Positions 43,850-53,746 are shown, numbered from the stretch's first letter. The stretch: 64,000 nt of DNA from Anaerolineae bacterium (GCA_007123775.1 SLGK01000072.1:62001-126000), one strand, 5' to 3'. Made by a program: numbers and translations. Notes: generated by a model from the letters alone, not told the origin.

Positions 43850-44741
43850 TTTCCGCTTCCGGCTTGAGCAGGATGCGGTGACGGTAAACGGCCGGGGTCA
43901 CGTACTTCACGTCATCCGGCGTGACGTAATCGCGGCCCTGGATGGCGGCGAAGGTTTTAGCCGCCAGAAGGGAATGGGTGGCGGCTCGCATACTGCCGCC
44001 CAGCGTCAGGTCGGGTGAGCGACGCGAGGCGGCAGCAATCTGGGCCACGTAGGTCAGAATCCCTTCTTCGACGACCACATCGTTGACCAGGCGGCGCAAT
44101 TGTACAACCTGTTCGGCTGTTATCACCGGCTCTATGCCCGACTCTTCCAGCCTGTGGGGGTCAAAGCCCTGATGGAAGCGGCGCAGTACCTCGACCTCGA
44201 CCTCTAGCGGCGAGTAAGGGACCAACACCTTAAAAAGAAAGCGGTCCAGTTGGGCTTCGGGCAGGGGGTAGGTGCCCTCATACTCAATCGGATTTTGGGT
44301 AGCGATGACCATAAATGGCGGTGTAAGGATGTGGTGTTCCCCCTCGAGATTGACCTGTTTTTCTTCCATTGCTTCCAGCAGGGCAGATTGGGTCTTGGCC
44401 GGGGCGCGGTTGATTTCGTCGGCCAGCAGCAGTTGGGTGAAGATGGGGCCGCGCCGCAGGTAGAACTGGCTGCTCTGCATGTCAAAGACGCTGGTTCCCA
44501 GAATATCGGAAGGCATCAGGTCGGGGGTGAACTGGATGCGGGTAAACTTTGCCTGCACCAGGTGGGCCAGCGTCTTGGCCATGAGCGTTTTGGCCGTGCC
44601 GGGTACGCCTTCCAGCAGCACGTGGCCGCCGGTAATCAGAGCGATGGCCAACAGCTCAAACGGCTCGTCCAGGCCGACAATGACCTTATTGGCCTCCTGG
44701 CGCATTTTTTGGAAAACGGTTTGTAGTTGGGCTGGTTGCAT
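43785..44741 (-). CDS. MoxR-family AAA+ ATPase
   Basis: 318 residues. Walker A is [18 protein letters not shown], Walker [28 protein letters not shown] region, sensor 1 [20 protein letters not shown], and the MoxR lid ([14 protein letters not shown]). It is expected to act as a chaperone with the DUF58 protein next to it. Upstream lies a GTGAAGC palindrome, then the DUF4350 gene. Confidence 0.95.
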   Translation of the reverse strand: MQPAQLQTVFQKMRQEANKVIVGLDEPFELLAIALITGGHVLLEGVPGTAKTLMAKTLAHLVQAKFTRIQFTPDLMPSDILGTSVFDMQSSQFYLRRGPIFTQLLLADEINRAPAKTQSALLEAMEEKQVNLEGEHHILTPPFMVIATQNPIEYEGTYPLPEAQLDRFLFKVLVPYSPLEVEVEVLRRFHQGFDPHRLEESGIEPVITAEQVVQLRRLVNDVVVEEGILTYVAQIAAASRRSPDLTLGGSMRAATHSLLAAKTFAAIQGRDYVTPDDVKYVTPAVYRHRILLKPEAEIEGLDADAVIRRLLQQVEVPR

Positions 44742-44771
44742 AGGTTATCCTCGTGTTTGTTGTAATTTTAT

Positions 44772-44828
44772 GGCGTGAAGCGTGAAGCGTGAAGCGTGAT
44801 CGCCAAACCTTCACGCATCACGTTTCAC
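44772..44828. repeat. Stutter palindrome, GCGTGAAGCGTGAAG family
   Basis: Three GCGTGAA words face TTCACGCATCACGTTTCACC. On the minus strand the GGTGAAACGTGA arm encodes the last two residues and the stop codon of the DUF4350 protein. Confidence 0.9.
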
Positions 44829-45978
44829 CTTCTGTCCAGCGGGCCACGGCCGTTGCTAATCTTACCAACTCTGCTTCTGTGAGGCGAGGCTGGGAAAGCT
44901 GGTTGAGCAACCGGAGCAGCGCGTCGGCGTCCAGATTGGGGTCGTAGGCGACCAACTGCTCAACAAATTCGGCGTGGGGCAGGTTGGGGTTAAGCCGGTA
45001 GCGGCGGGCCAGATGGCGCTTGAGCCGCTGCTGATAATCGTGGGCCACGGCCTGGGTATGACCGGCGCGGCGGCTGAGATTGGCAATGGCCGTAATGTAT
45101 TCCAGCGGGGCGCGGCGGCGGGTGGTGTCGGGCAGAGGCACGGGTGGGCCAAACGGCCGTCCCCGCAGCAGCAACCCCATAAACAAAACAGCGGCAAAGA
45201 GCAGAATCGCCTGCCCCAATGGCGTCTGGCGCAGCCAATCGTTGAGGTCGGTAATGGTCGCTTCCTGGGGCCGGATGCCACGATGCCAATCGTCAAACCA
45301 GATACGACCGGTAGGGCCAATCAGGCTGACCAGATTTTGCACCAGTTCGGCGCTGCCCCGCTGCTGCAAGCCCTCGTTGGTGAATATGGTTGCGTCGGCC
45401 ACCAGCCAGACCTGCCCCTCACCCAGCGGGCGGGAGAGAATGACGGGGCGGCCGTTTACCACTCCTTCTACCACAAAATCAACCACTTCGGTATGCAAAT
45501 AGGGTGCGGCCGGCCAGGTGGGCGGCTCGGTCAGGGGTGGTGACTGCCAGCGGGGGGTGGTGGGGTGGAATTCGGCCGTTTCGGGCACGGCCCGAATGCG
45601 CCGTTCGGCCTCGAAATAAACCAGGGCACTTTGCGTAGACCAGGACCGGCCGGCAAGCAGCAAAATGCCGCCGGCCTCGACCCACTCTTCTAACAGGCGC
45701 AGTTCCCCGTCTTGCGGGGGGAGCGGCGGTTCTAGCAACAGAACCATGTCAGCTTCGTCGGGAATGGTGTACAAGGCCTGGCTCTGGTTGTCAGGCGTGT
45801 AACCCAGCTCACTGAGCCAGAGATAGAGGGCGCGGCTGCCGTCTGGCTGGTTAGAAAAGCTGGTAAGCGGCGGTAGTTGCTGCTGGCGCTGCTCTTGCAT
45901 GACCGTAAAAACAACCAGGGCCAGCAAAATGGCAAAAAGGCCGACGGCCAGCCATTGGTCGCGGGACAGTCTGCTCAC
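44818..45978 (-). CDS. DUF4350 membrane protein
   Basis: 386 residues from a GTG that overlaps the previous stop (GTGA). One N-terminal helix (WLAVGLFAILLALVVFTVM), an extracytoplasmic DUF4350 region (SNQPDGSRALYLWLSELGYT, EEWVEAGGILLLAGR), and a second helix near residue 285, then a cytoplasmic helical tail. The domain resembles the ABC-transporter-linked GldG/intracellular-trafficking fold. The stop codon and the residues before it lie in a GTGAAACG repeat. Confidence 0.85.
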   Translation of the reverse strand: MSRLSRDQWLAVGLFAILLALVVFTVMQEQRQQQLPPLTSFSNQPDGSRALYLWLSELGYTPDNQSQALYTIPDEADMVLLLEPPLPPQDGELRLLEEWVEAGGILLLAGRSWSTQSALVYFEAERRIRAVPETAEFHPTTPRWQSPPLTEPPTWPAAPYLHTEVVDFVVEGVVNGRPVILSRPLGEGQVWLVADATIFTNEGLQQRGSAELVQNLVSLIGPTGRIWFDDWHRGIRPQEATITDLNDWLRQTPLGQAILLFAAVLFMGLLLRGRPFGPPVPLPDTTRRRAPLEYITAIANLSRRAGHTQAVAHDYQQRLKRHLARRYRLNPNLPHAEFVEQLVAYDPNLDADALLRLLNQLSQPRLTEAELVRLATAVARWTEGET

Positions 45979-46982
45979 GGCCGGCCTCCTTTTTGCTGTT
46001 TGAGGGATTGTACCTGGTCGGCAAAACGGCCGTATTCCCCTTCGCTCAACGGCTGATACCCATACCAAACCCGGTCAAACACATCCACCACATCCTGCAA
46101 AATAGCGGCCAGATCAGGCCGGTGAGCCAGCCGGCTCAAATATTCCCGATTCGTCAGGGCGCGATCATAGCGCAGCAGGTCACGCTCTTCGAGCAGGAGC
46201 AGGGTAGAGAGGTAGAGGTAACGGACTGCCTGCCGATAATCTCCCAGACCAGACGATTCTTGGGCACGTTGCCAGGCGGCATCGGCCGTTATGTTGTCCA
46301 GATGGGGATCATCGCCCAGGTTAAAGCGGGCCTCCGCTGCAAAGTCGGCCCGCAGACGGCGCAGCACGTAGAGCAAGACCAGCAGAATCAGGAAGGCAGT
46401 CGTTACCAGCACCATCAATTGTACCCAGCCAGCCGCCATTGTGTTGGGGGCGATCCGGCTGACCTGTTCCCAAAACCAGAGCTGCACCCTTTCCCAGATG
46501 CGCTGCCACCAGGTTGGTTCGGCCACCTCGTAGCGAAATTCAGGACGGTCAAGGATAGCTTGCAGCGTCTGCCGGTCTAGCGCGTCAACCAGGGCCGGCG
46601 GCCACTGTTCACGGCTGTCTAACTGCTGGCGCAGGGTAGCGGCAATCAAGTCGGGGTCGCTGTCCATATCGGCCAGCAGCAGTTGCAGATGGGCCTGACT
46701 AACGGGGATTATCTGGCCATCGGGGAGAGAAACGGCCGTTAGTTCATCTAGCTGCTCAATCAGGTCAGCTCGTACATCGGCCTGCTCGTCCGCGGGTAGA
46801 GCAGCCAGGCCTTCCACCTGGGGCAGCAAATCGCTCAGAGCGGCCCAATAGTCGTCAACGGAGAGGGGTGATTGGGCCTGAACGAAACCCAACGGCCAGA
46901 TGAGGAGGAGGCCCAACAACAACCAGGCAATACCCAGCCCTCGCGGAGGATACGGCCGTTTCTGCCTAAAACCCATCACCAA
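45975..46982 (-). CDS. DUF4129 membrane protein
   Basis: 335 residues: signal peptide or first helix (LLLGLLLIWPLGFVQA), an extracytoplasmic helical region, a second helix (about 190-210), then the DUF4129 domain near the C-terminus (SSGLGDYRQAVRYLYLSTLLLLEERD, NREYLSRL, VFDRVWYGYQPLSEGEY). DUF4129 is otherwise the C-terminal part of TgpA-like transglutaminases. A 4-bp overlap joins it to the DUF4350 gene. Confidence 0.85.
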   Translation of the reverse strand: MVMGFRQKRPYPPRGLGIAWLLLGLLLIWPLGFVQAQSPLSVDDYWAALSDLLPQVEGLAALPADEQADVRADLIEQLDELTAVSLPDGQIIPVSQAHLQLLLADMDSDPDLIAATLRQQLDSREQWPPALVDALDRQTLQAILDRPEFRYEVAEPTWWQRIWERVQLWFWEQVSRIAPNTMAAGWVQLMVLVTTAFLILLVLLYVLRRLRADFAAEARFNLGDDPHLDNITADAAWQRAQESSGLGDYRQAVRYLYLSTLLLLEERDLLRYDRALTNREYLSRLAHRPDLAAILQDVVDVFDRVWYGYQPLSEGEYGRFADQVQSLKQQKGGRP

Positions 46983-47006
46983 ACCTAACGCGCTTGATTG
47001 TCAGGC

Positions 47007-48062
47007 TCATGATAACAACGCCAGGCCGCCAAACACCAGCAGCATAAAGAGACCCACAAGCAGAATATACAAGACAACCAGGCCTACAGATATGGCGATG
47101 AAATTGATCCATTCGTCGCGGGTGGGCGTCAGACTTTGGGGCGGGGCAGGCACGTTGGTTAAATGGGCCGTCAGGGTTGGGGGGGAAACGGCCGTTTTTT
47201 CTTCTTCCCCCGCTGGCTCAGCCCGGCTGGCCGCCAGCAGCGCCAGGTCTAGCCCTTCCGTTCGCACGCGAATATCAAAATAAAGCAGGGCGACACAGGC
47301 GGTATAAAGCGGCAAATACAAAATATTCAGCAGCACTGAACTGACCGACTGCACCACATTCTGCGCTATCAGACCCAGGTCAGAATCCAGCAAGGGCAAA
47401 ACCAGAGATGAAGCCAGCAAACTGGGGCCAGTGACAATGATTTGAGACAAGAGGGAAAGCAGCAGCATAAAGCCCAACAGCCACCAGAAGCGACGCCGGG
47501 CCAACTGCCAGGCCCGCCCAATGGCGTCAACCCCAGATCCCCGCTCCAGGACCACCACCGGCACGATCAATGGTACGGCCACCACCGCTCCAAAAATCAT
47601 GATGCCCGGACCGGTTAGCCAGCCGACACAGGGAATCAAGGTCCATATGAACAAGACAATACTCAGCACAAAGAGCAGGATAAAAGCAACCAAAAGCTGC
47701 CACCAGGCACTGCCGATGCGGCTAAAGGCTTCAATAATGGTTGTGGGCCGGCCGAGATAGGTGTCGCCAATTGCCTGGGTCATGGCGGCGGCCGCTACCT
47801 GCGTCAGCACCGCCCCCACCAAAACGCTGACCATCGACAACACACCCAATCCCAGAAACGATTCGATCTGCATATCCAGCGCCGCGCTTTCCATCCCCAG
47901 CGTAAACAGGGGAAAGGTTGCGCTGAAGATTAACATAGGGATTTGGGCCAGAGCCACAATACCCACGTATTGCACAAAGTTTTGGCGATACAGACGGACG
48001 GCCCGGTCAATAATCTGGCCCATGCCCAACGGTTTCAAATGCGCGGCCGGATTTGTTTCCAT
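47007..48062 (-). CDS. Polytopic membrane protein, first gene of the MoxR cluster
   Basis: 351 residues; six to seven helices, starting with an amphipathic segment (MGQIIDRAVRLYRQNF) typical of the membrane domain of the GlpQ/YciC-like group. It has a soluble Thr/Pro-rich loop before the last helix. It is 24 bp upstream of the DUF4129 gene. The five genes from here to DUF58 read as one operon, probably for envelope assembly or stress. Confidence 0.75.
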   Translation of the reverse strand: METNPAAHLKPLGMGQIIDRAVRLYRQNFVQYVGIVALAQIPMLIFSATFPLFTLGMESAALDMQIESFLGLGVLSMVSVLVGAVLTQVAAAAMTQAIGDTYLGRPTTIIEAFSRIGSAWWQLLVAFILLFVLSIVLFIWTLIPCVGWLTGPGIMIFGAVVAVPLIVPVVVLERGSGVDAIGRAWQLARRRFWWLLGFMLLLSLLSQIIVTGPSLLASSLVLPLLDSDLGLIAQNVVQSVSSVLLNILYLPLYTACVALLYFDIRVRTEGLDLALLAASRAEPAGEEEKTAVSPPTLTAHLTNVPAPPQSLTPTRDEWINFIAISVGLVVLYILLVGLFMLLVFGGLALLS

Positions 48063-48191
48063 TGTTTCTCCCCGATTATTACGGATGATGGCCTTTCAAA
48101 CTAAAATCTCGCAGACCCTGGTAGCTTAACCTTTGCATGAGCCGTAGTGTAGCATAAAACAGCCTTAGCAGAAAAGCGTACATACAACCTA

Positions 48192-48833
48192 CTACGCCTC
48201 ACTATTGATCACCAGAATCTCAGCCAATCCCCGCTGAAACGCCCTCTTGCCCCCTTGTGAGGGATGGCGCACCTTGACAAAATCTAGCCCCCAGCGACTG
48301 AGGGCGGTTTCCGCTTTGTTGCCCACAGCCACGATGGTTTGAATGGGAAAGAGGACCAACAATTGGGTCACAAACGGCTGTCCCAGCGCCAATTCACTGG
48401 TTTTAGGCGGGCGGTTGGATTGCGGCTGGCCGGGACGATGGGGGTGGAAAGGGAAAGCATTCCACAGGAGCGGCAACCGCTCAAAACGAGGCAGCGTTTG
48501 CCAGACAATAGTGGCACTGGCTTCGCGCCGTATGTGAGGCCATTCGGCGGGCAGCCGGTAGCCGTGCTGCGTACCGTAAAGACCCACCCCATCCAGGCCA
48601 TGCTGCAAAATGTGGGGGCTGGAAAAGGGCACACCGGTGAGGCGACAGCCGCGGTAGCCAGGCGCTTCGGCCACTAACAGGCAGCGCGGCTGCCGGGCAA
48701 TCATCTGGTCCAGGTAACGGCGCAGATTGTGGCGGCGGTCGTCGTTGGCCGGCCGGTCGTAGCTGTAGGGGTTGTAGACGTGGCGCGGCACGGCCGTTTG
48801 GGCCAATTGGTCTACGAACGTGTTGATGGACAC
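48192..48833 (-). CDS. Uracil-DNA-glycosylase-like protein
   Basis: 213 residues. CLLVAEAPGYRGCRLTGVPF is the nucleotide-binding start of the UDG superfamily, WNAFPFHPHRPGQP is motif 2, and VRHPSQGGKRAFQRGL the HPS/T motif 3. It would remove uracil or a related damaged base. The first motif (EAPGYRG) differs from classical UDG (GQDPYHG), so substrate range is open. Confidence 0.8.
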   Translation of the reverse strand: MSINTFVDQLAQTAVPRHVYNPYSYDRPANDDRRHNLRRYLDQMIARQPRCLLVAEAPGYRGCRLTGVPFSSPHILQHGLDGVGLYGTQHGYRLPAEWPHIRREASATIVWQTLPRFERLPLLWNAFPFHPHRPGQPQSNRPPKTSELALGQPFVTQLLVLFPIQTIVAVGNKAETALSRWGLDFVKVRHPSQGGKRAFQRGLAEILVINSEA

Positions 48834-48837
48834 AGGG

Positions 48838-48888
48838 CGTATTGCGTAGTGCGTAGTACGTAATAAGGCTACGCACTACGCACTACGA
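48838..48888. repeat. Stutter palindrome, TACGCACTACG family
   Basis: GTATTGCGTAGTGCGTAGTACG faces CTACGCACTACGCACTACG. It fills the gap between the UDG-like gene and the baeRF gene. Confidence 0.9.
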
Positions 48889-48893
48889 TCTAG

Positions 48894-49994
48894 CTAGTAG
48901 CGCAAAATGGCCCCAATGTGGCCAATGCGGACCAGGTCGGGGTTGTCGCTAATGACTTCGACGTGGCCACCCTGGGCCATTGTCTGAGCCACGGCCGTAT
49001 CAATCACGTCAGGAACGGCCGTCAATTCCGATTCAGGCAGCGGGCTTTTGGCCAGGTGAGCCACCACAAAACCAGAGTCGGGATGCAGATAACCCGGCGT
49101 ACGAAAACCATCACTGATAATCAAGGTCTGCACTCGTTTTTCGGAAATAGCCTGCAACGTATCATCCAGGCCCACAACGGCATTGTGGCCGCCGGCCTCA
49201 GCACCCAACATTGTGGCCACCAGCTTCTTTTCACGCTCCTCATTGGCCTGCTGCAACAGCTTCAAGGCCCGCTGCCGCACCTCTCCTTCACCGGCCGTCA
49301 TGTCGATAGGAAACGTACCGGCTATCCGACTTTGCCACTGCTTGGGCAACATCTCACGGAACTGGCTGACCGTTTCGGCCGTACCGCCCAGAAACAGGCG
49401 GCGAATCGACTTGCGGCTGAAGAAGATGGTAGCCGAGGCGGCGGCCGCCCGCAGGTTGTGTTGCACCCATTCCGCATCATGGCGACCACCACTATCACCG
49501 CCGCGCATACCGGTAGCGGCTGAACCGCCACCCCGCTTCGATTTGCGTATCTCTTCACCCATAAAGCCTTCCTGCTGCTGCAATTCGCCCAGATGGAAGT
49601 GGAAGAAACGGGCGCCCACCTGGTCTACCAGGGCCACGCCAAAGTGAGCATAATGGTCAAGCAAATGGGCCAATGGCTTGACATACGGTTTGTCGCCGGT
49701 ACGAATACGGTTGCGGAAGGAAACGGCCGTGGGGAATGTCTCAAAAAAGTCGCCACCATTGCTGCAAAATACCACCAGCCCCGGCTGCGACCAATCATAT
49801 TGATGCAGCAGGTACCGTTCAATAAAATCAGCATCCACTCTCAGGCCGTTCTCTACCTCACGTAAAAGGCCACGCGCCTGCTGCTTAATGGTGTCAATCG
49901 GCTGTTTGGCACCATCAGTGTCCAGGTAGAGGCTAACAACGGCCGACGGACCATCGTAAGATAATAATTGTTGCATATCTTCTTGGGTAAACAT
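48894..49994 (-). CDS. Bacterial archaeo-eukaryotic release-factor-like protein (baeRF/VLRF1 group)
   Basis: 366 residues from the ATG after GAGGAGGTAGT; the longer frame upstream includes a terminator hairpin and is not used. VSLYLDTDGAKQPIDTIKQQAR opens the eRF1-like N-terminal domain. The middle domain RRLFLGGTAETVSQFREML with a GGxxH-like loop, and the C-terminal SDGFRTPGYLHPDSG and EVISDNPDLVRIGHIGAILRY follow the release-factor layout. A role in releasing stalled peptides or in ribosome rescue is inferred from the fold. A Gly-rich loop (RGGGSAATGMRGGDSGG) is notable. Confidence 0.8.
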   Translation of the reverse strand: MFTQEDMQQLLSYDGPSAVVSLYLDTDGAKQPIDTIKQQARGLLREVENGLRVDADFIERYLLHQYDWSQPGLVVFCSNGGDFFETFPTAVSFRNRIRTGDKPYVKPLAHLLDHYAHFGVALVDQVGARFFHFHLGELQQQEGFMGEEIRKSKRGGGSAATGMRGGDSGGRHDAEWVQHNLRAAAASATIFFSRKSIRRLFLGGTAETVSQFREMLPKQWQSRIAGTFPIDMTAGEGEVRQRALKLLQQANEEREKKLVATMLGAEAGGHNAVVGLDDTLQAISEKRVQTLIISDGFRTPGYLHPDSGFVVAHLAKSPLPESELTAVPDVIDTAVAQTMAQGGHVEVISDNPDLVRIGHIGAILRY

Positions 49995-50042
49995 ACTACC
50001 TCCTCTAGTGTTATAGTATGAACTGACCCTACCCCTGCCAGA

Positions 50043-50078
50043 ACAAAAGCGGCAACGAAAAACGTTGCCTGCTTTTGT
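50043..50078 (-). terminator. Hairpin terminator after the HtrA gene
   Basis: ACAAAAGC + GGCAACG pairs with CGTTGCC + GCTTTTGT across a 5-nt loop, with one bulged base: a 15-bp stem. It lies between the HtrA and baeRF genes and would work for transcripts from the minus strand. Confidence 0.75.
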
Positions 50079-50135
50079 CATCTCTCTAATTGTATGAAAG
50101 AAGCATCATACTGGCAATGATGCGAATAGTTCAGT

Positions 50136-51419
50136 TCATGGTCGGGGGGCCAGAGTCAGGGGCAGGGTTAACTCTTCGCCATTACGCAGCACCGTCAACT
50201 CTATGGTATCCCCAACCTGCGTTTCAAAAACCAGATAGCTGATCAGCTCGGCCGAATCCGATAACGGCTGGCCATCGACGGCAATAATATAGTCACCACC
50301 GCTCCGAAAAGCCCCGCCGCCGCTACAACAGCCAATGATGCCCGCTTCTGCTGCTGGGGTGTTAGGCACAACCGTGGTTACGTAAATGCCGCTACCCGTT
50401 ACGCCGACCTCCTCGCGCTGGTCTAATGTCAAGATTGGTGCCATGCTGATACCCATGAAGGGGTAAACATATTCGCCATGCTCAATCAACTCTGGCACAA
50501 TGAGCTGAACCGCTCTGGAGGGAACCGAAAAGCCAACGCCGGTATTGGTGCCAGTGCGGGTTAGGATTGCGCTGTTAACACCCACAACTTCACCTTGTAA
50601 ACTGAGTAGCGGCCCGCCGGAATTACCGGGGTTAATAGCCGCGTCGGTCTGAATTACCTGGGGTATAGAATAGCTACTGCCGCCATCAGCCGCACGCTGC
50701 GTAGGCAAGGTACGACCCAACCCGCTTATAACGCCCACCGACATAGAGCCGGCTTCGCCAAATGGGTTGCCAATAGCGACGACAAATTGACCCACTTCTA
50801 CCGCATCAGAATCTCCTACGGGAATGGGGCGCACGTTGGCCGGTAGGTTGTCTACCTTAATAACAGCCAGGTCGCTGTCAGGATCGGCGCCAACAATAGT
50901 GGCCCGCAGCCGGTCGCCGTTGGCGAAGGCCACTTCCACTTGTTCGCCACCCTCTACGACATGGTTGTTGGTAACAATGTGGCCAGCCGAGTCATAGACA
51001 AAGCCGCTGCCGGTCCCCAACAAGGTGGTCAGGTTAGGGCCAAACGTTCCGTAAACAAAAATATGAACAACAGACGGGTTGAGTTCGCGGTACAGCTTGA
51101 CCAGGGTTTGTTCCAGGTCTAAGTCAAGGGAAGTGACGGCTGGGGGCAAGGGTGCTTCGACTTCTGCCACATCATCGGCCGTTTCCACTTCTGGCGTTTC
51201 CACAATGACGGCTTCCGCCTCACTTACCTGTACCTGTGCTTGGGCTGCCGTCAGCGTGGCCACGGCGCTGCTCAGCAATTCTTCATCGCTGCTTCTGACT
51301 TCTTCAGGCCCGCCTAACGTCACGCTAGACAGTTGGCAAGCCAGTCCCGTCAGCATTATCAGGATTACAACGAACAACACCGAGTATCTGATTCGAGGTT
51401 TCGATTGATTTGTAGTCAT
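50136..51419 (-). CDS. HtrA/DegQ-type serine protease lipoprotein
   Basis: 427 residues. The signal sequence ends in LTGLAC, a lipobox (Cys28), so it is membrane-tethered. An acidic linker is followed by a trypsin-like domain with His in IVTNNHVV, Asp in DPDSDLAVIKV, and Ser in NPGNSGGPLL. A C-terminal PDZ domain follows (YVTTVVPNTPAAEAGI, DYIIAVDGQPL) with an unusual CCSGGGAFRSG insertion. It would degrade or refold damaged envelope proteins. Confidence 0.93.
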   Translation of the reverse strand: MTTNQSKPRIRYSVLFVVILIMLTGLACQLSSVTLGGPEEVRSSDEELLSSAVATLTAAQAQVQVSEAEAVIVETPEVETADDVAEVEAPLPPAVTSLDLDLEQTLVKLYRELNPSVVHIFVYGTFGPNLTTLLGTGSGFVYDSAGHIVTNNHVVEGGEQVEVAFANGDRLRATIVGADPDSDLAVIKVDNLPANVRPIPVGDSDAVEVGQFVVAIGNPFGEAGSMSVGVISGLGRTLPTQRAADGGSSYSIPQVIQTDAAINPGNSGGPLLSLQGEVVGVNSAILTRTGTNTGVGFSVPSRAVQLIVPELIEHGEYVYPFMGISMAPILTLDQREEVGVTGSGIYVTTVVPNTPAAEAGIIGCCSGGGAFRSGGDYIIAVDGQPLSDSAELISYLVFETQVGDTIELTVLRNGEELTLPLTLAPRP

Positions 51420-51520
51420 TACATCTTCCTTACCATATTGGTCGCATACAATTTCAGTAAGGATTCTAGTAACCCGCCTACCCCACTGTCAAGGGATGAA
51501 GCCATCTATATAGCGAACCC

Positions 51521-53746
51521 TTATACCGGGGCTGTTCCAGGCCCTGGCTGAGCCAGGACGCGGGCAATGGGACGCAGATCGAGCCACCACTGCTGTTTCG
51601 GCCGATCGTTCTCCAGGTCCATCAATCGTGGCAAATCATCAAAGTCCGTATAGGTCACTTTACCCCCCATAAGGCCGATACAGGCACTCTCTTTCTGACC
51701 AGCCAAAATGCGTTCTTCTAACGTACTAATGCAGTCAGTAGCTAGGCGCGTGGCCAGATTGCGGTCGAACGGTTTGGGATTGCCACCCTGCTGCAAGTGG
51801 CCCAGCACGGCCTGGCGCACGTCGAACAAATCGCCTGCTTCCTCACGGAACAGAGACGTCATAAAGTCTGTGGAATAGGTTTGGTTAGCCCCTTCGCTGC
51901 GAATAATCAGCCCCAAACGCTTGCCTTCTTTAAAGCCGGCCGTCAACTGGTTGACATCTTCGACCATGTCGGTCAGCGCGACCCCTTCTTCGTGCATGTA
52001 GACCCGCTCAGCCCCAGTGGCCAGAGCCGACATCAAGGCCAGATAACCACAACGCCGCCCCATCACCTCTACGACAAAGACACGACGTGAAGCCACGGCC
52101 GATTGTTTGATCTTATCTACGGCGTCCATAATGCTGTTCAGGGCGGTATCAGCTCCGACGCTTAGTTCGCTACCGGGCAAATCGTTGTCAATCGTGGCTG
52201 GCAGACAAATGATGGGTATATCAAAGACGGGGTAGTTTTTGCGCTGGTTGTAAAGGACCTGGGCGGCCTGGTAAGCGGCCCAGCCCCCAACTACTAGCAG
52301 CCCGTCAATTTTCCACTCTTCCAGGTTGCGGGCAATGGCATACAGGTCACTGCCGCCGGGAATGTGCCGGTTGGTGCCCAATTCAGAGCCACCCAGTGGC
52401 GCCCAACCACTAACGCTCATCCAGTTAAACTCCTGGATGTCGTTGTTGATTAGCCCCTGAAAGCCATTGTAGACGCCCATCATGGTATGGCCTTTGTCTA
52501 GCCCCAACCGGACGGCAACGCGAACGGCCGTATTCATGCCTGGGGCCGGTGCGCCGCCGTGAACAACGGCCAGCCGCAGCACCCGCTGACCGGCCTCGCG
52601 TGCATGGGGCTGTGTTCGCACCATTGTTCGCATTACCCGAAAAGCCGACCGGAAACTGCTGCCGCGCAGTTCCATAGCCCGCTTATAATCGTTGCCCTCG
52701 ATGGCAGCCGCCATCTGGCGCGTCCTTTTCAGGCAATCGGCCAGATCGACTCGAACGATATTGTTATTTTGCATGGCAATCAGGTAAGATTTGCCCGCCT
52801 CATCGTCATCTAGCACAGTTTTGACGGCCATTTCGCCCAGCAGGGTACTCAAGTTGCGGTCAAATACGCTAGGAGAACCACCCCGCTGCACGTGGCCCAA
52901 AATCGTGACCCGCGCATCCTCCTGCAGCCGTTCTTCCAAGACCTGTTTGACATAATCACAAGTAATCAGGTTGCCGTGCCGGTCGCGGGCACCTTCAGCC
53001 ACCACCACAATGCTATCACGCCGGCCGATTTCTCGACCCTGACGCAGCACTTGACACATCTTCTCTTCCCACTCGTCCAGGTCAGGCGGGCTTTCAGGAA
53101 TCAGCACCCAGTCGGCCCCGGATGCCAACGCACCCATCAGGGCCAGATAGCCACAGTTGCGTCCCATTACTTCGACCACAAAGGCGCGTTGATGGCTGGC
53201 TGCGGTTGAAGTGAGGGCATCGATAGCGTCAGTAATACGGTGCAGGGCCGTATCGGCCCCTATTGAAATGTCAGTACCCAGGAGATCGTTGTCGATAGAG
53301 CCGGGCAGGCCGGCAATCGTTAGTTGCTGGTGTCGCTCGGCTTCAGCGGGGGAGATCTGGCCGTCTTCAACCAATTCTTCCAATAAGCCTGACCATTCCT
53401 GGCGCAGCACATCAGCGCCGGTCAGGCTGCCATCGCCGCCGATAATGACCAGCCGGTCAATCTTGTTCTTAATCAGATTTTGTGCCGCTTTGAGCCGACC
53501 GGAACGCTCGCGGAACTCGGGACTGCGGGCGGTGCCGATGATCGTACCACCCTGGTACAAGATACCGCCGACCTCGTTCCAGCCAATGGGCCGAATTTGG
53601 TCACCACCGTCTACCATACCCTGGTATCCTTCATAAATGGCCAACAGTTCGGCCCCCAGATTCAAGCCAGTGCGTACGACTGAGCGCACGGCTGCGTTCA
53701 TACCGGGAGCATCACCACCGCTTGTTAGAACACCGATTCGTTTCAT
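51521..53746 (-). CDS. Tandem-domain 6-phosphofructokinase
   Basis: 741 residues with two PFK domains in a row, as in eukaryotic PFK. The N-half is catalytic in appearance: LTSGGDAPGMNA, IIGGDGSLTGA, GLPGSIDNDLLGTD, VEVMGRNCGYLAL and GHVQRGGSPSVFDRNL. Gly before SIDND favours ATP over PPi. The C-half has lost key residues: GGAPAPGMN for GGDAPGMN and VVGGWAAYQ for GGDGS, though TIDND, MGRRCGY and GHLQQGGNP remain. It is thus likely to be a regulatory half. This is the committing step of glycolysis. Confidence 0.93.
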   Translation of the reverse strand: MKRIGVLTSGGDAPGMNAAVRSVVRTGLNLGAELLAIYEGYQGMVDGGDQIRPIGWNEVGGILYQGGTIIGTARSPEFRERSGRLKAAQNLIKNKIDRLVIIGGDGSLTGADVLRQEWSGLLEELVEDGQISPAEAERHQQLTIAGLPGSIDNDLLGTDISIGADTALHRITDAIDALTSTAASHQRAFVVEVMGRNCGYLALMGALASGADWVLIPESPPDLDEWEEKMCQVLRQGREIGRRDSIVVVAEGARDRHGNLITCDYVKQVLEERLQEDARVTILGHVQRGGSPSVFDRNLSTLLGEMAVKTVLDDDEAGKSYLIAMQNNNIVRVDLADCLKRTRQMAAAIEGNDYKRAMELRGSSFRSAFRVMRTMVRTQPHAREAGQRVLRLAVVHGGAPAPGMNTAVRVAVRLGLDKGHTMMGVYNGFQGLINNDIQEFNWMSVSGWAPLGGSELGTNRHIPGGSDLYAIARNLEEWKIDGLLVVGGWAAYQAAQVLYNQRKNYPVFDIPIICLPATIDNDLPGSELSVGADTALNSIMDAVDKIKQSAVASRRVFVVEVMGRRCGYLALMSALATGAERVYMHEEGVALTDMVEDVNQLTAGFKEGKRLGLIIRSEGANQTYSTDFMTSLFREEAGDLFDVRQAVLGHLQQGGNPKPFDRNLATRLATDCISTLEERILAGQKESACIGLMGGKVTYTDFDDLPRLMDLENDRPKQQWWLDLRPIARVLAQPGPGTAPV

